A stretch of DNA of 6,561 nt from the NCBI GenBank assembly GCA_937860175.1, contig CALMBJ010000258.1, positions 1-6,561 on the forward strand, read 5' to 3'. Made by a program: the position numbers and the translations under genes. This document shows, piece by piece, positions 1 through 5,783 of this stretch. This DNA is from an uncultured Actinomycetes bacterium. Lineage in GTDB: Bacteria > Actinomycetota > Actinomycetes > Nanopelagicales > Nanopelagicaceae. The notes under the pieces are model-generated. The model did not search any database. It was given only the letters and a program-made list of their open reading frames with translations, and was not told where the DNA came from. Numbering within the stretch: position 1 is the first letter of the stretch; each line of letters opens with the position of its first letter.

Positions 1-624
1 CGCGATGAATTGATCGCCATTTTGCACAGTTATAAAGAAGCAGGAATCAAAAGCATCTTGGCGCTACGTGGAGATCCACCTGGGGGACCAAGTGCGCCTT
101 GGGCTCCAACACCAGGTGGCTTCAATCACGCCGATGAATTAGTTCAGTTAGCTGATGAGTTTGGTGGTTTCACAATCGGAGTCGCAGCTTTCCCTGATGG
201 TCATCCTGCATCCAACGGAGATTTTGCTAAAGATGTAGATGTTTTGATTCGTAAAGAGCAACTGGGTGCAACTTTTGCAACTACTCAATTTTTCTTTGAA
301 GCAGAGCGGTACACACGATTAGTTGAAGCTTTAGCCGATCGAGGTTCACATTTAGTAATAATTCCCGGAATCCTTCCCGTCACAAATGTGAAGTTGTTGC
401 ATCGCATGGCAGAGCTAGGCGGAACTCCAATTCCTGGCCACATTGCAGATGCCTTTGCAAAGGTTGAGAATGATGCGCAAGCGGTACGCTCATTAGGCGT
501 TGAGATTGCAACATCACTGTGCCAAGAGTTATTGGCGGCAGGTGCACCAGGCTTACACTTTTATACAATGAATAGTTCAACAGCCACCCAAGAGATTTAC
601 CGAAGGTTAAATAATGTTAAGTAA
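1..624 (+). CDS. metF: 5,10-methylenetetrahydrofolate reductase (MetF), 5'-truncated by the window edge
   Basis: This enzyme reduces 5,10-methylene-THF to 5-methyl-THF, the methyl donor for methionine synthesis; it is a cytosolic FAD-containing TIM barrel. The reading frame is open from base 1 and holds the last 207 residues. Family members are usually about 290-300 residues, so roughly 90 N-terminal residues lie outside. Visible family motifs are LALRGDPP early in the fragment, GVAAFPDGHP (usually PEGHP in the family), the GATFATTQFFF strand, PGILPVTN, the ELGGTPIP loop, and a C-terminal GLHFYTMNSSTATQEI segment that is very characteristic of MetF. The TTG at position 10 is in frame but is not a credible start, because conserved sequence already precedes and surrounds it. 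The stop codon overlaps the start of the next gene by 11 bp, which suggests co-transcription. The GDPP and HFYTMN motifs make the family assignment very secure. Confidence 0.95.
   Translation, partial: RDELIAILHSYKEAGIKSILALRGDPPGGPSAPWAPTPGGFNHADELVQLADEFGGFTIGVAAFPDGHPASNGDFAKDVDVLIRKEQLGATFATTQFFFEAERYTRLVEALADRGSHLVIIPGILPVTNVKLLHRMAELGGTPIPGHIADAFAKVENDAQAVRSLGVEIATSLCQELLAAGAPGLHFYTMNSSTATQEIYRRLNNVK
602..606 (+). promoter_or_regulatory. Shine-Dalgarno site of the CDP-alcohol phosphatidyltransferase gene
   Basis: GAAGG lies inside the 3' end of metF, with a 7-base spacer before the ATG at 614. It supports the choice of that ATG and translational coupling to metF. Confidence 0.6.
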
Positions 625-1237
625 TCAAGAGTTCAAGGCAAAGTGGAGTGCGCTGCATAGCGATGCTGAAACAAAGGGCATCGTTGGTGCATGGCTCAAC
701 ATTTCGTATCGCTTTGGCTTGATCTGCACTTTGCTTCGGATCTCACCAAATGCACTTACCTATTTAGGGTTGCTAGGTGCTGTCGGTACCGCATTAACCG
801 CACAAACCTGGTGGTCAGTTGCCTTCCTAGTTTTCTCATTGTTTTGCGATGGAATTGATGGAAGTGTTGCGATATTCCAGCAGCGCGATAGCAAGTGGGG
901 AGCTACCCTTGATTCAGTTGTTGATCGAATCAGTGAAGCGCTGTGGTTTTACACCCTGTATGTCATTGGCGTTCCAGCTTGGATTCCAATCGCTTTATGG
1001 AGCGTTGCCGCCTTCCAAGAGTATGCACGCACAAAGTTAATCTCATTAGGTGTGAGTGATTTAGGGGTTGTAACTCCTGCTGAGCGTCCAATGCGGGCAA
1101 GCTACATTTTCATTATCTTGGTTTTAGATCTCGTCGGTCTGCCAGGTGCAACGGTGCTTTCCGCAATCTTCTTTGCAATTCAGTGTTACAGCTTTGCTAG
1201 TGTCGTGCGTTTTTCTCGTAGCCAATTGCTTCCGTAA
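614..1237 (+). CDS. CDP-alcohol phosphatidyltransferase family membrane protein
   Basis: Members of this family transfer a phosphatidyl or similar group from a CDP-activated donor (such as CDP-diacylglycerol) to an alcohol, within the membrane. The 207-residue product is hydrophobic with several predicted membrane spans and has the family's RISPNALTYLGLL entry helix at about residues 42-54. The metal- and CDP-binding signature D-x2-D-G-x2-A-R-x8-G-x3-D-x3-D is present as D79, D82-G83, A86, G96, D100 and D104, so all four metal-binding aspartates are intact. The Arg after A86 is Ile87. A later QEYARTKL (about 135-142) and TPAERPMRA (about 154-162) fit the usual Y-x-R and Arg-rich substrate-side region. 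The start overlaps metF by 11 bp and has a good ribosome site. The 3' end overlaps the convergent desaturase gene by 41 bp. The alcohol acceptor cannot be told from sequence; phosphatidylglycerophosphate or phosphatidylinositol-phosphate synthase would be guesses. Family is firm, substrate unknown. Confidence 0.88.
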   Translation: MLSNQEFKAKWSALHSDAETKGIVGAWLNISYRFGLICTLLRISPNALTYLGLLGAVGTALTAQTWWSVAFLVFSLFCDGIDGSVAIFQQRDSKWGATLDSVVDRISEALWFYTLYVIGVPAWIPIALWSVAAFQEYARTKLISLGVSDLGVVTPAERPMRASYIFIILVLDLVGLPGATVLSAIFFAIQCYSFASVVRFSRSQLLP

Positions 1238-2693
1238 CTAAATCACCGCTAATTCCAACAAGGGGCAATCCACCACCTGGGTGAGCTGAACCTCCCACTA
1301 GATACAAACCCTTGATCGGTGAACGGTTTTTTGCCCGCATAAAGGCAGCACGCGCACCATTACTTGATGTTCCATAAATAGCACCACCTGGAGCATGAAC
1401 GGCAGCCTCAAGATCGGCAGGCGTTCTAATGGTCAATGACTCCAAGCGATCCCGTACTGAAATGCCACGTGCCTCAATTTGATCAATAATGCTGTTGGCG
1501 TAGTTGCGAGCAAACTCCTTGTCATTCCAATCAAACTGACCATGTGTTGGAGCGTTAACCAGGACAAACCAACCTTCGAGGGTTTCATCCTTGCTCATCT
1601 CAGGATCTTGTGGGGCGCAGATATAGATCGTCGGTTTCTCAACTGGTTTTCCATGGGTGAAGATTGCATCAAACTCGGCATCGTAATCTTCAGGAAACAA
1701 AATAGTGTGATGGTTCAGGATTTGATCCGAATCCTTGCGCATCCCTAATAGCAAACAGAAACCAGCAACGGAGACATCAGCTTTTTCTATATTTTTGCGG
1801 GCCTTACGCAAAGTGCGTTTATGACCTTTAATCAACTTGTTATAGACCAGGGAAGCATCTGCATTTGCCACAACAGCATCTGCCTGAACAACGGTTCCAT
1901 CGGCAAGGATTACACCTGTAGCTTTTTTTCCTTCGGTAGTGATTGCCGAAACCGGAGAGTTCAGGTGAAAGGTGACACCAACATCTACCGCTCGTTGATA
2001 GACCTTTTCGGTGAGCTGACCTAGGCCGCCCTTAACATGCCAGGCACCAAAGCTTTCTTCGACAAAGGCAATGGTTGATAGCACAGCAGGTGCCTTACGT
2101 GGATCGGAACCACTATATGTTGCATAGCGATCCATGATGTAGCGAAGATGCTGATCCTTAACAATCTCATCTGCATGAGCGCGCAAAGTTTTCCAGGGGG
2201 CAATAATCTTCATGTCGCGCAGGATAGTTATGCGCTTCATTAATGAAATTGGGGATTTCAACTCAGATTCGATAAATGGCCCACGGCTGACATCCCACAT
2301 GCGTTCAGCACGTTTCATAATGCGATCCCACTGTGCAGCACTTTCTGCACCAAAGGATTCTGTAATGTTTTCTAAAGTTTTATTCCTTGACAAGTTTGCA
2401 AACTTAACGCTGGTGTCATCTGCAAATCGATAATCAAAGGAGGGATCTACTGATTCAATAGGGCAGACCAAGCCCATGGGTTTCCCAGTTCGCTGAAAGA
2501 AATCTTTGTATACAGCCGGCAAGGTAAGTAGCGATGGTCCGGTATCAAAAGCAACCTTGCCGATCCACTCAGTGCGACACTTTCCACCAACGCGTTCTGA
2601 TGCCTCGTACAGCACAACCTCATGCCCACCTCGTGACAATCGGGCAGCAGCGGTCATTCCGCCCATTCCGGCACCGATTACTACGATCTTCAT
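1197..2693 (-). CDS. crtD: CrtI/CrtD-type FAD-dependent carotenoid desaturase (probable C-3',4' desaturase)
   Basis: A flavoprotein of the phytoene-desaturase superfamily. In this cluster the likely job is to introduce the 3',4' double bond next to the 1'-hydroxyl made by the CruF-like hydratase. The 498-residue protein opens with a Rossmann dinucleotide fold (VVIGAGMGG at 4-12, Glu30 ending the second strand, then ERVGGKCRT). It continues with FDTGPSLLTLP at about 49-59 and ends with the CrtI-family C-terminal flavin signature at about 461-483 (GLYLVGGSAHPGGG followed by LVGISG). Length is normal for CrtI/CrtD. The ATG at 2693 is preferred over the in-frame GTG at 2711: it forms an ATGA overlap with the glycosyltransferase stop, has GGAAGGG nine bases upstream, and puts the Rossmann fold at the very N-terminus. 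The gene is last in the operon. Evidence for CrtD rather than phytoene desaturase is context (CruF, CrtA, glycosyltransferase) plus overall style; a phytoene desaturase or other CrtI paralogue remains possible. Confidence 0.85.
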   Translation of the reverse strand: MKIVVIGAGMGGMTAAARLSRGGHEVVLYEASERVGGKCRTEWIGKVAFDTGPSLLTLPAVYKDFFQRTGKPMGLVCPIESVDPSFDYRFADDTSVKFANLSRNKTLENITESFGAESAAQWDRIMKRAERMWDVSRGPFIESELKSPISLMKRITILRDMKIIAPWKTLRAHADEIVKDQHLRYIMDRYATYSGSDPRKAPAVLSTIAFVEESFGAWHVKGGLGQLTEKVYQRAVDVGVTFHLNSPVSAITTEGKKATGVILADGTVVQADAVVANADASLVYNKLIKGHKRTLRKARKNIEKADVSVAGFCLLLGMRKDSDQILNHHTILFPEDYDAEFDAIFTHGKPVEKPTIYICAPQDPEMSKDETLEGWFVLVNAPTHGQFDWNDKEFARNYANSIIDQIEARGISVRDRLESLTIRTPADLEAAVHAPGGAIYGTSSNGARAAFMRAKNRSPIKGLYLVGGSAHPGGGLPLVGISGDLVTEAIGYEKNARH

Positions 2694-3754
2694 ACTGTGC
2701 GACCCTTCCACATAACGCTCTTGCGCACTAAGTATGAGTAACCGATGAGATAAATCAGAGCAAGTATTGATATCGGATGCAACACACTATCGAGCACGCT
2801 GCCACGGCTCTTGATCGCGCTCAGTATCCGAGTGCCGACAATGGCTATAAATCCAATCCACCCATATGGATTACCCAAGAGCCCAACTATCAATGGCGCG
2901 ATGCCTGTGGTGATGAGAAAAGCAATTACAAAGGCAGCTCCGGCAAATGAGCCAAAGGCTCTGTTTAAAGATTTTCCATATCCAGCTTTGATCTCGCTCC
3001 ACGATGCATACATGCGTGTCTGCGCGATATCTGAACCATTAACTACAGTGCCAGATGATCCATTTGCAATTAATTCACGCGCAAGAAAAACATCATCGAT
3101 CACCGCATGTTTAACGGTTTGATATCCACCGACTGAGTTCAAGGCAGAACGTCGCACCACAAAAAATTGTCCATTTGCTACCGCCATAGATTCGCGGCGT
3201 GCACCCTCTGCATAACGCAGCGGGACAGTTGTTAGCCACGACCATTGCAGTAAAGGTTGAATTAATCGCTCGGCAAAAGTGTTAGCAATTTGACGAGGGT
3301 AAGGCGATACAAAATCGAGGTGTGCACCATGTAACAGCGTTACCGCCTTATTGATTGCATCATTGCTCAATCGCACATCAGCATCGATCGAAACCATAAC
3401 CTCTTCATCACTTGCCTCAAAGAGTTGCTGAAGCGCCCAAGTCTTGCCAATCCAGCCAGCTGCCAGAGGAGCACCTTTAATCACAGTAAATCGTGAATCA
3501 CCCAAGGTGTAGCGCGTGAGCAGTTCGTAGGTTGAGTCTTCAGAGTTGTCATCGAGCAGGTAGTAATGAAATGGACCATCTTGGGCAGAAAGTGTTGTGA
3601 CAATTCCTTCAACATTTTCAGCTTCGTTGCGCATAGGAACAACCACGCCAACCGAGTCTGTAAGGACAGAAGATGCTCTTGGCGTACGAATCTGAAAGAA
3701 GTTTAGGGCAGCGATAGTAAGCAGAAATAAAGGAAGCAGGGAAAAGAGAATCAT
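2690..3754 (-). CDS. Family 2 glycosyltransferase, CruG/CrtQ-like carotenoid glycosyltransferase
   Basis: A membrane-bound GT2 enzyme expected to transfer a sugar from a nucleotide-sugar donor to a hydroxyl on the carotenoid end group at the cytoplasmic membrane face. The 354-residue protein has an N-terminal membrane helix (first ~20 residues). A GT-A domain follows: VVVPMRNEAEN at about 37-47, LDDNSEDST at about 67-75, GWIGKTWAL at about 100-108 (the W-x-GK pattern shared with CrtQ and HpnB-like transferases), the metal-binding DAD at about 124-126, VANGQFFVVRR at about 192-202, DDVFLA near 220-225 (catalytic-base region) and QTRMY near 245-249. Three hydrophobic C-terminal helices close it. 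A TTG one codon upstream (3757) is an alternative start; GGAAG at 3773-3769 does not decide between them. It starts a few bases after the cruF-like stop and ends in a 4-bp overlap with crtD. The carotenoid substrate is inferred from neighbours; the sugar and the hydroxyl used are unknown. Confidence 0.85.
   Translation of the reverse strand: MILFSLLPLFLLTIAALNFFQIRTPRASSVLTDSVGVVVPMRNEAENVEGIVTTLSAQDGPFHYYLLDDNSEDSTYELLTRYTLGDSRFTVIKGAPLAAGWIGKTWALQQLFEASDEEVMVSIDADVRLSNDAINKAVTLLHGAHLDFVSPYPRQIANTFAERLIQPLLQWSWLTTVPLRYAEGARRESMAVANGQFFVVRRSALNSVGGYQTVKHAVIDDVFLARELIANGSSGTVVNGSDIAQTRMYASWSEIKAGYGKSLNRAFGSFAGAAFVIAFLITTGIAPLIVGLLGNPYGWIGFIAIVGTRILSAIKSRGSVLDSVLHPISILALIYLIGYSYLVRKSVMWKGRTV
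2703..2709 (-). promoter_or_regulatory. Shine-Dalgarno site deciding the crtD start
   Basis: Read on the minus strand this is GGAAGGG, followed by 9 bases and then the ATG at 2693-2691. It overlaps codons 2-3 of the longer GTG-initiated frame, so it cannot serve that start. It therefore supports the shorter protein. Confidence 0.65.
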
Positions 3755-3761
3755 CAAAGAG

Positions 3762-4565
3762 TTACGGTCTTCCGACCCATCGATTAAAGAAGTAAGGAGC
3801 TAGTAGTACTCCAAGAATTGCTCCTGAAAAGAGCGCTACTCCTGGTCGACCGAAGAAGAAAAGATTTCCGACTACTCCTGAAAACCATGTCCAAAACAGG
3901 AGAACATCTGAAGCGATTAATGAGCCGCCCACCTTGCGGCGCTCTCGTGGTGTTGCAAAGTGCAATATGGTCATCAAGACAACGGTCGATAACATCCAAC
4001 CGAAGGTGTTGGACAATGGAATTTCAGGTTGGAATGGAACATGTGCTCCAGTAACAACCCATGTCCAACGGCCAGCGGTGACCATAAGAGGATCGAGGAA
4101 AAGATCCCAAGATGTCATTAACGCCGCTCCATACAAGAACACCCAGGACTTACCAATACGGCGTGCGGCAACTAAACATGGATGAGCGATCATCACCCAA
4201 GCAAATGGCACAACCAATGGAACGCTAAACAACTTAGGACCTAAAGTAGAAGAGTATGTGTACTCGCCAAATGGCCAACTAGTTGTTACACCGATTTGTT
4301 CAATCAAAAAACCAAATACAAGGGTTATTCCAAGTAGTGTCCAGCCGTAACGTGCACCAAATGCTGCAACACCATGAAGAAACATTGCAAGAGCGGCTAG
4401 GTAAACCGATGCAATTGTTATGAAATCTAAGGCCGCACCATCTACTAATGGATATGCAATCTGCATCAAAATTGCTAAGCCAAGTGCAACACCCATAACT
4501 TTGATCAATAGGGGAGATGCGCCGCCTCTGGCCCGACGACGGGGCGTGTAGTGGCGAATGGACAT
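3762..4565 (-). CDS. cruF: CruF-like carotenoid 1',2'-hydratase (DUF422/carotenoid biosynthesis protein family)
   Basis: CruF adds water across the terminal double bond of an open-chain (psi) end to give a 1'-hydroxyl, for example on gamma-carotene; related archaeal proteins hydrate bisanhydrobacterioruberin. It is an integral membrane enzyme unrelated to the purple-bacterial hydratase CrtC. The 267-residue product has a basic N-terminus and about seven hydrophobic segments. The family's conserved block is clear: EQIGVTT with Glu89, PFGEYTY at 98-104, LGPKL at 108-112, VPLVVPFAWVM at 115-125, WDLFLDP at 153-159, GRWTW at 165-169 and PLSNTFGW at 183-190. Length matches CruF. The ATG at 4565 has no strong ribosome site; AAGG lies 13 bases upstream. 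The 40-bp spacer to the upstream crtA-like gene is AT-rich and is the widest gap in the operon. The glycosyltransferase follows within a few bases. Family assignment is firm; exact substrate depends on whether a cyclase acts elsewhere. Confidence 0.9.
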   Translation of the reverse strand: MSIRHYTPRRRARGGASPLLIKVMGVALGLAILMQIAYPLVDGAALDFITIASVYLAALAMFLHGVAAFGARYGWTLLGITLVFGFLIEQIGVTTSWPFGEYTYSSTLGPKLFSVPLVVPFAWVMIAHPCLVAARRIGKSWVFLYGAALMTSWDLFLDPLMVTAGRWTWVVTGAHVPFQPEIPLSNTFGWMLSTVVLMTILHFATPRERRKVGGSLIASDVLLFWTWFSGVVGNLFFFGRPGVALFSGAILGVLLAPYFFNRWVGRP

Positions 4566-4605
4566 AGGTCTAAGTCTGCCTTATTCCATTTATTTAAGAC
4601 AGTTG

Positions 4606-5256
4606 CTACAAAACCCCACGGATTTCCCGCACAGCAAAGCGCGCAAATAGCTCCTCTGAATACCAGTTATAGGCCGATGTATCTGCGATCGCCTTTTGAT
4701 GCGCCGCTCCCTTGTATGCAAAGTCGCGGATTGCAGCAGCAGACTCCCATAAGGAAAAGGTTCCCTGAAGTCCTATTGGGGCCTCACCAATTCCAATTGC
4801 TGCAACTAAGCCGGGCGCAGATTTCAAAGAAACTGTTACAGGAGGTACCGAGCTCCAAAACCTAAAGTTCTGACTCCATTTGATTCGTGCACGTGTGATC
4901 GCAGCAACCTGTCCATCCCAATCTTTAACCGCCCCAACAAAAGGCTCTTTGCTCGCCCATTGTCCGTGAGATGAGATTGGATCTAGCACTGCGCGGAATT
5001 CAGAGACTGAACTCTTGCGCCAACGCTTAACAACCGCAGATGAATCAAAGTTTTCAATATCTTCGACGACGGCAACTAGACCCCATTGCAGGGCGTTGGC
5101 ATCAGTTGGCGTAAAGGTTTCGCCTTTGCCGGTTCCTAAAGATTTATAAAATGAAACATTCTTATCGCGAAACAATGAAAAACGATCAAAGCCCATAGCC
5201 TTGATTGCAAAGGGAAGCTTTGAAGGTTTAATCCTCCAGAAGTAAGCAACGATCAT
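4606..5256 (-). CDS. crtA: CrtA-like spheroidene monooxygenase (carotenoid C-2 oxygenase)
   Basis: In purple bacteria CrtA oxidises C-2 of a 1-hydroxy or 1-methoxy carotenoid end group, through a 2-hydroxy stage to the 2-keto product (spheroidene to spheroidenone). The Rhodobacter enzyme has been reported as haem-containing. The 216-residue protein carries recognisable family blocks: KSLGTGKGETFTP at about 38-50, the Trp-containing GQWASKEPF at about 98-106, ITRARIKW at 120-127 followed by FWSSVP at 133-138, GIGEAPIGLQGTFSLW at 155-170, FAYKGAAHQKAI at 179-190 and WYSEELFARFAV at 198-209. Length is slightly shorter than the roughly 240-residue Rhodobacter protein, mainly at the ends. The start codon shares one base with the stop of the upstream ybaK-like gene (TAATG) and no good ribosome site is visible, so translational coupling is likely. 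The cruF-like gene follows. The likely substrate is the 1'-hydroxylated, 3',4'-desaturated end made by its neighbours; whether the product is 2'-hydroxy or 2'-keto cannot be read from sequence. Confidence 0.85.
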   Translation of the reverse strand: MIVAYFWRIKPSKLPFAIKAMGFDRFSLFRDKNVSFYKSLGTGKGETFTPTDANALQWGLVAVVEDIENFDSSAVVKRWRKSSVSEFRAVLDPISSHGQWASKEPFVGAVKDWDGQVAAITRARIKWSQNFRFWSSVPPVTVSLKSAPGLVAAIGIGEAPIGLQGTFSLWESAAAIRDFAYKGAAHQKAIADTSAYNWYSEELFARFAVREIRGVL

Positions 5257-5741
5257 TAATCGCCAACAATCATTGGTTTAGCCCCGGTGCACTCAACAAG
5301 TTCAGCAAAGGTAGTTGGATAAACAGCGTGCGGATGACCAGCAGCCGCCCACACAATTTCATAATCATCAAGTGCTTGATCAATAAGAATCGTTGCGGGG
5401 GAGGTCCAGCCGATTGGTGCAACGCCACCAATGGAAAACCCTGACTTTTCCTTTACATAATCGGCATCAACTCGGCCAAGTGTTTCGATACCTAAGTTTT
5501 TAGCTACTAAATCTGTATCAACTCGATGGCGTCCACTTGTAATAATCAAAAGCGCAGAACCATCTGGAAGCTTGAAGATAAGAGATGAGGCGATCTGCCC
5601 AACTTCAATGCCTAAAGCCGATGCCGCTTCTTGCGCGGTGCGGGCGCTATCTGAAAGGACCTTAACTTCTGCAGTTAGTCCATGCTCGGCAAGGGCGGCA
5701 ATTACCCGCTTGACCGCGGCTTTTTCAATAACACCTTCCAT
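5256..5741 (-). CDS. YbaK/EbsC family protein (aminoacyl-tRNA deacylase-like fold)
   Basis: YbaK, ProX and the ProRS INS domain hydrolyse mischarged aminoacyl-tRNAs such as Cys-tRNA(Pro) or Ala-tRNA(Pro) in the cytosol. This 161-residue, single-domain protein has the usual length and blocks: TAQEAASALG at 35-44, QIASSLIF at 49-56, LLIITSGRHRVD at 64-75, GFSIGGVAPIG at 101-111 and AAAGHPHAVY at 132-141. The position that holds the conserved lysine of YbaK (Lys46 in the Haemophilus protein) is Ser52 by my alignment, so the classical deacylase activity is doubtful. It is the first gene of the leftward operon and overlaps the crtA-like gene by one base; no functional link to carotenoids is obvious. 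The ATG at 5741 has no Shine-Dalgarno site, but GATAAT lies eight bases before it, consistent with a leaderless message. Family assignment is firm, substrate unknown. Confidence 0.9.
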   Translation of the reverse strand: MEGVIEKAAVKRVIAALAEHGLTAEVKVLSDSARTAQEAASALGIEVGQIASSLIFKLPDGSALLIITSGRHRVDTDLVAKNLGIETLGRVDADYVKEKSGFSIGGVAPIGWTSPATILIDQALDDYEIVWAAAGHPHAVYPTTFAELVECTGAKPMIVGD

Positions 5742-5783
5742 TACTCAAGATTATCGAAAGAACTGAAGTACCGTATCCCCATA
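5742..5783. promoter_or_regulatory. Divergent promoter region between the ybaK-like gene and the MFS gene
   Basis: Only 42 bp separate two divergent start codons, so both promoters must lie here or extend into the genes. Leftward, GATAAT (5755-5750 on the minus strand) resembles a -10 box and ends eight bases before the ATG. Rightward, TACCGT (5769-5774) fits a TANNNT -10 pattern and ends nine bases before the ATG at 5784. No convincing -35 boxes and no ribosome sites are visible on either side, which suggests leaderless transcripts. The -10 calls are by eye and weak. Confidence 0.4.

Noticed and set aside
1479..1748. An 89-codon open frame on the + strand
   Set aside because: It is antisense to the crtD-like gene, which is intact and has family motifs on both sides of this stretch.
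1197..2693. Annotation as phytoene desaturase (CrtI)
   Set aside because: The protein is in the CrtI superfamily, but no phytoene synthase or cyclase is nearby and the neighbours act on already desaturated, hydroxylated carotenoid ends, so CrtD-type activity is the better guess; not excluded by sequence alone.
2811..3122. A 103-codon open frame on the + strand
   Set aside because: It is fully antisense to the glycosyltransferase gene, and its composition looks like a reverse-strand reading of that gene's membrane helices and catalytic motifs.
3766..3777. Inverted repeat GGTC-N4-GACC at the end of the cruF-like gene
   Set aside because: The arms are only four bases with a four-base loop, inside coding sequence and without a T-run; expected by chance and not a terminator or operator I can support.
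4566..4605. Possible internal promoter in the AT-rich 40-bp gap before cruF
   Set aside because: TAAATA- and GAATAA-like stretches are present, but no -10/-35 pair with proper spacing could be found; an internal promoter is possible but not supported.
4551..4865. A 104-codon open frame on the + strand
   Set aside because: It lies antisense across the 3' part of the crtA-like gene and the cruF start, has no recognisable motif and no ribosome site; the opposite strand codes for a well-conserved protein.
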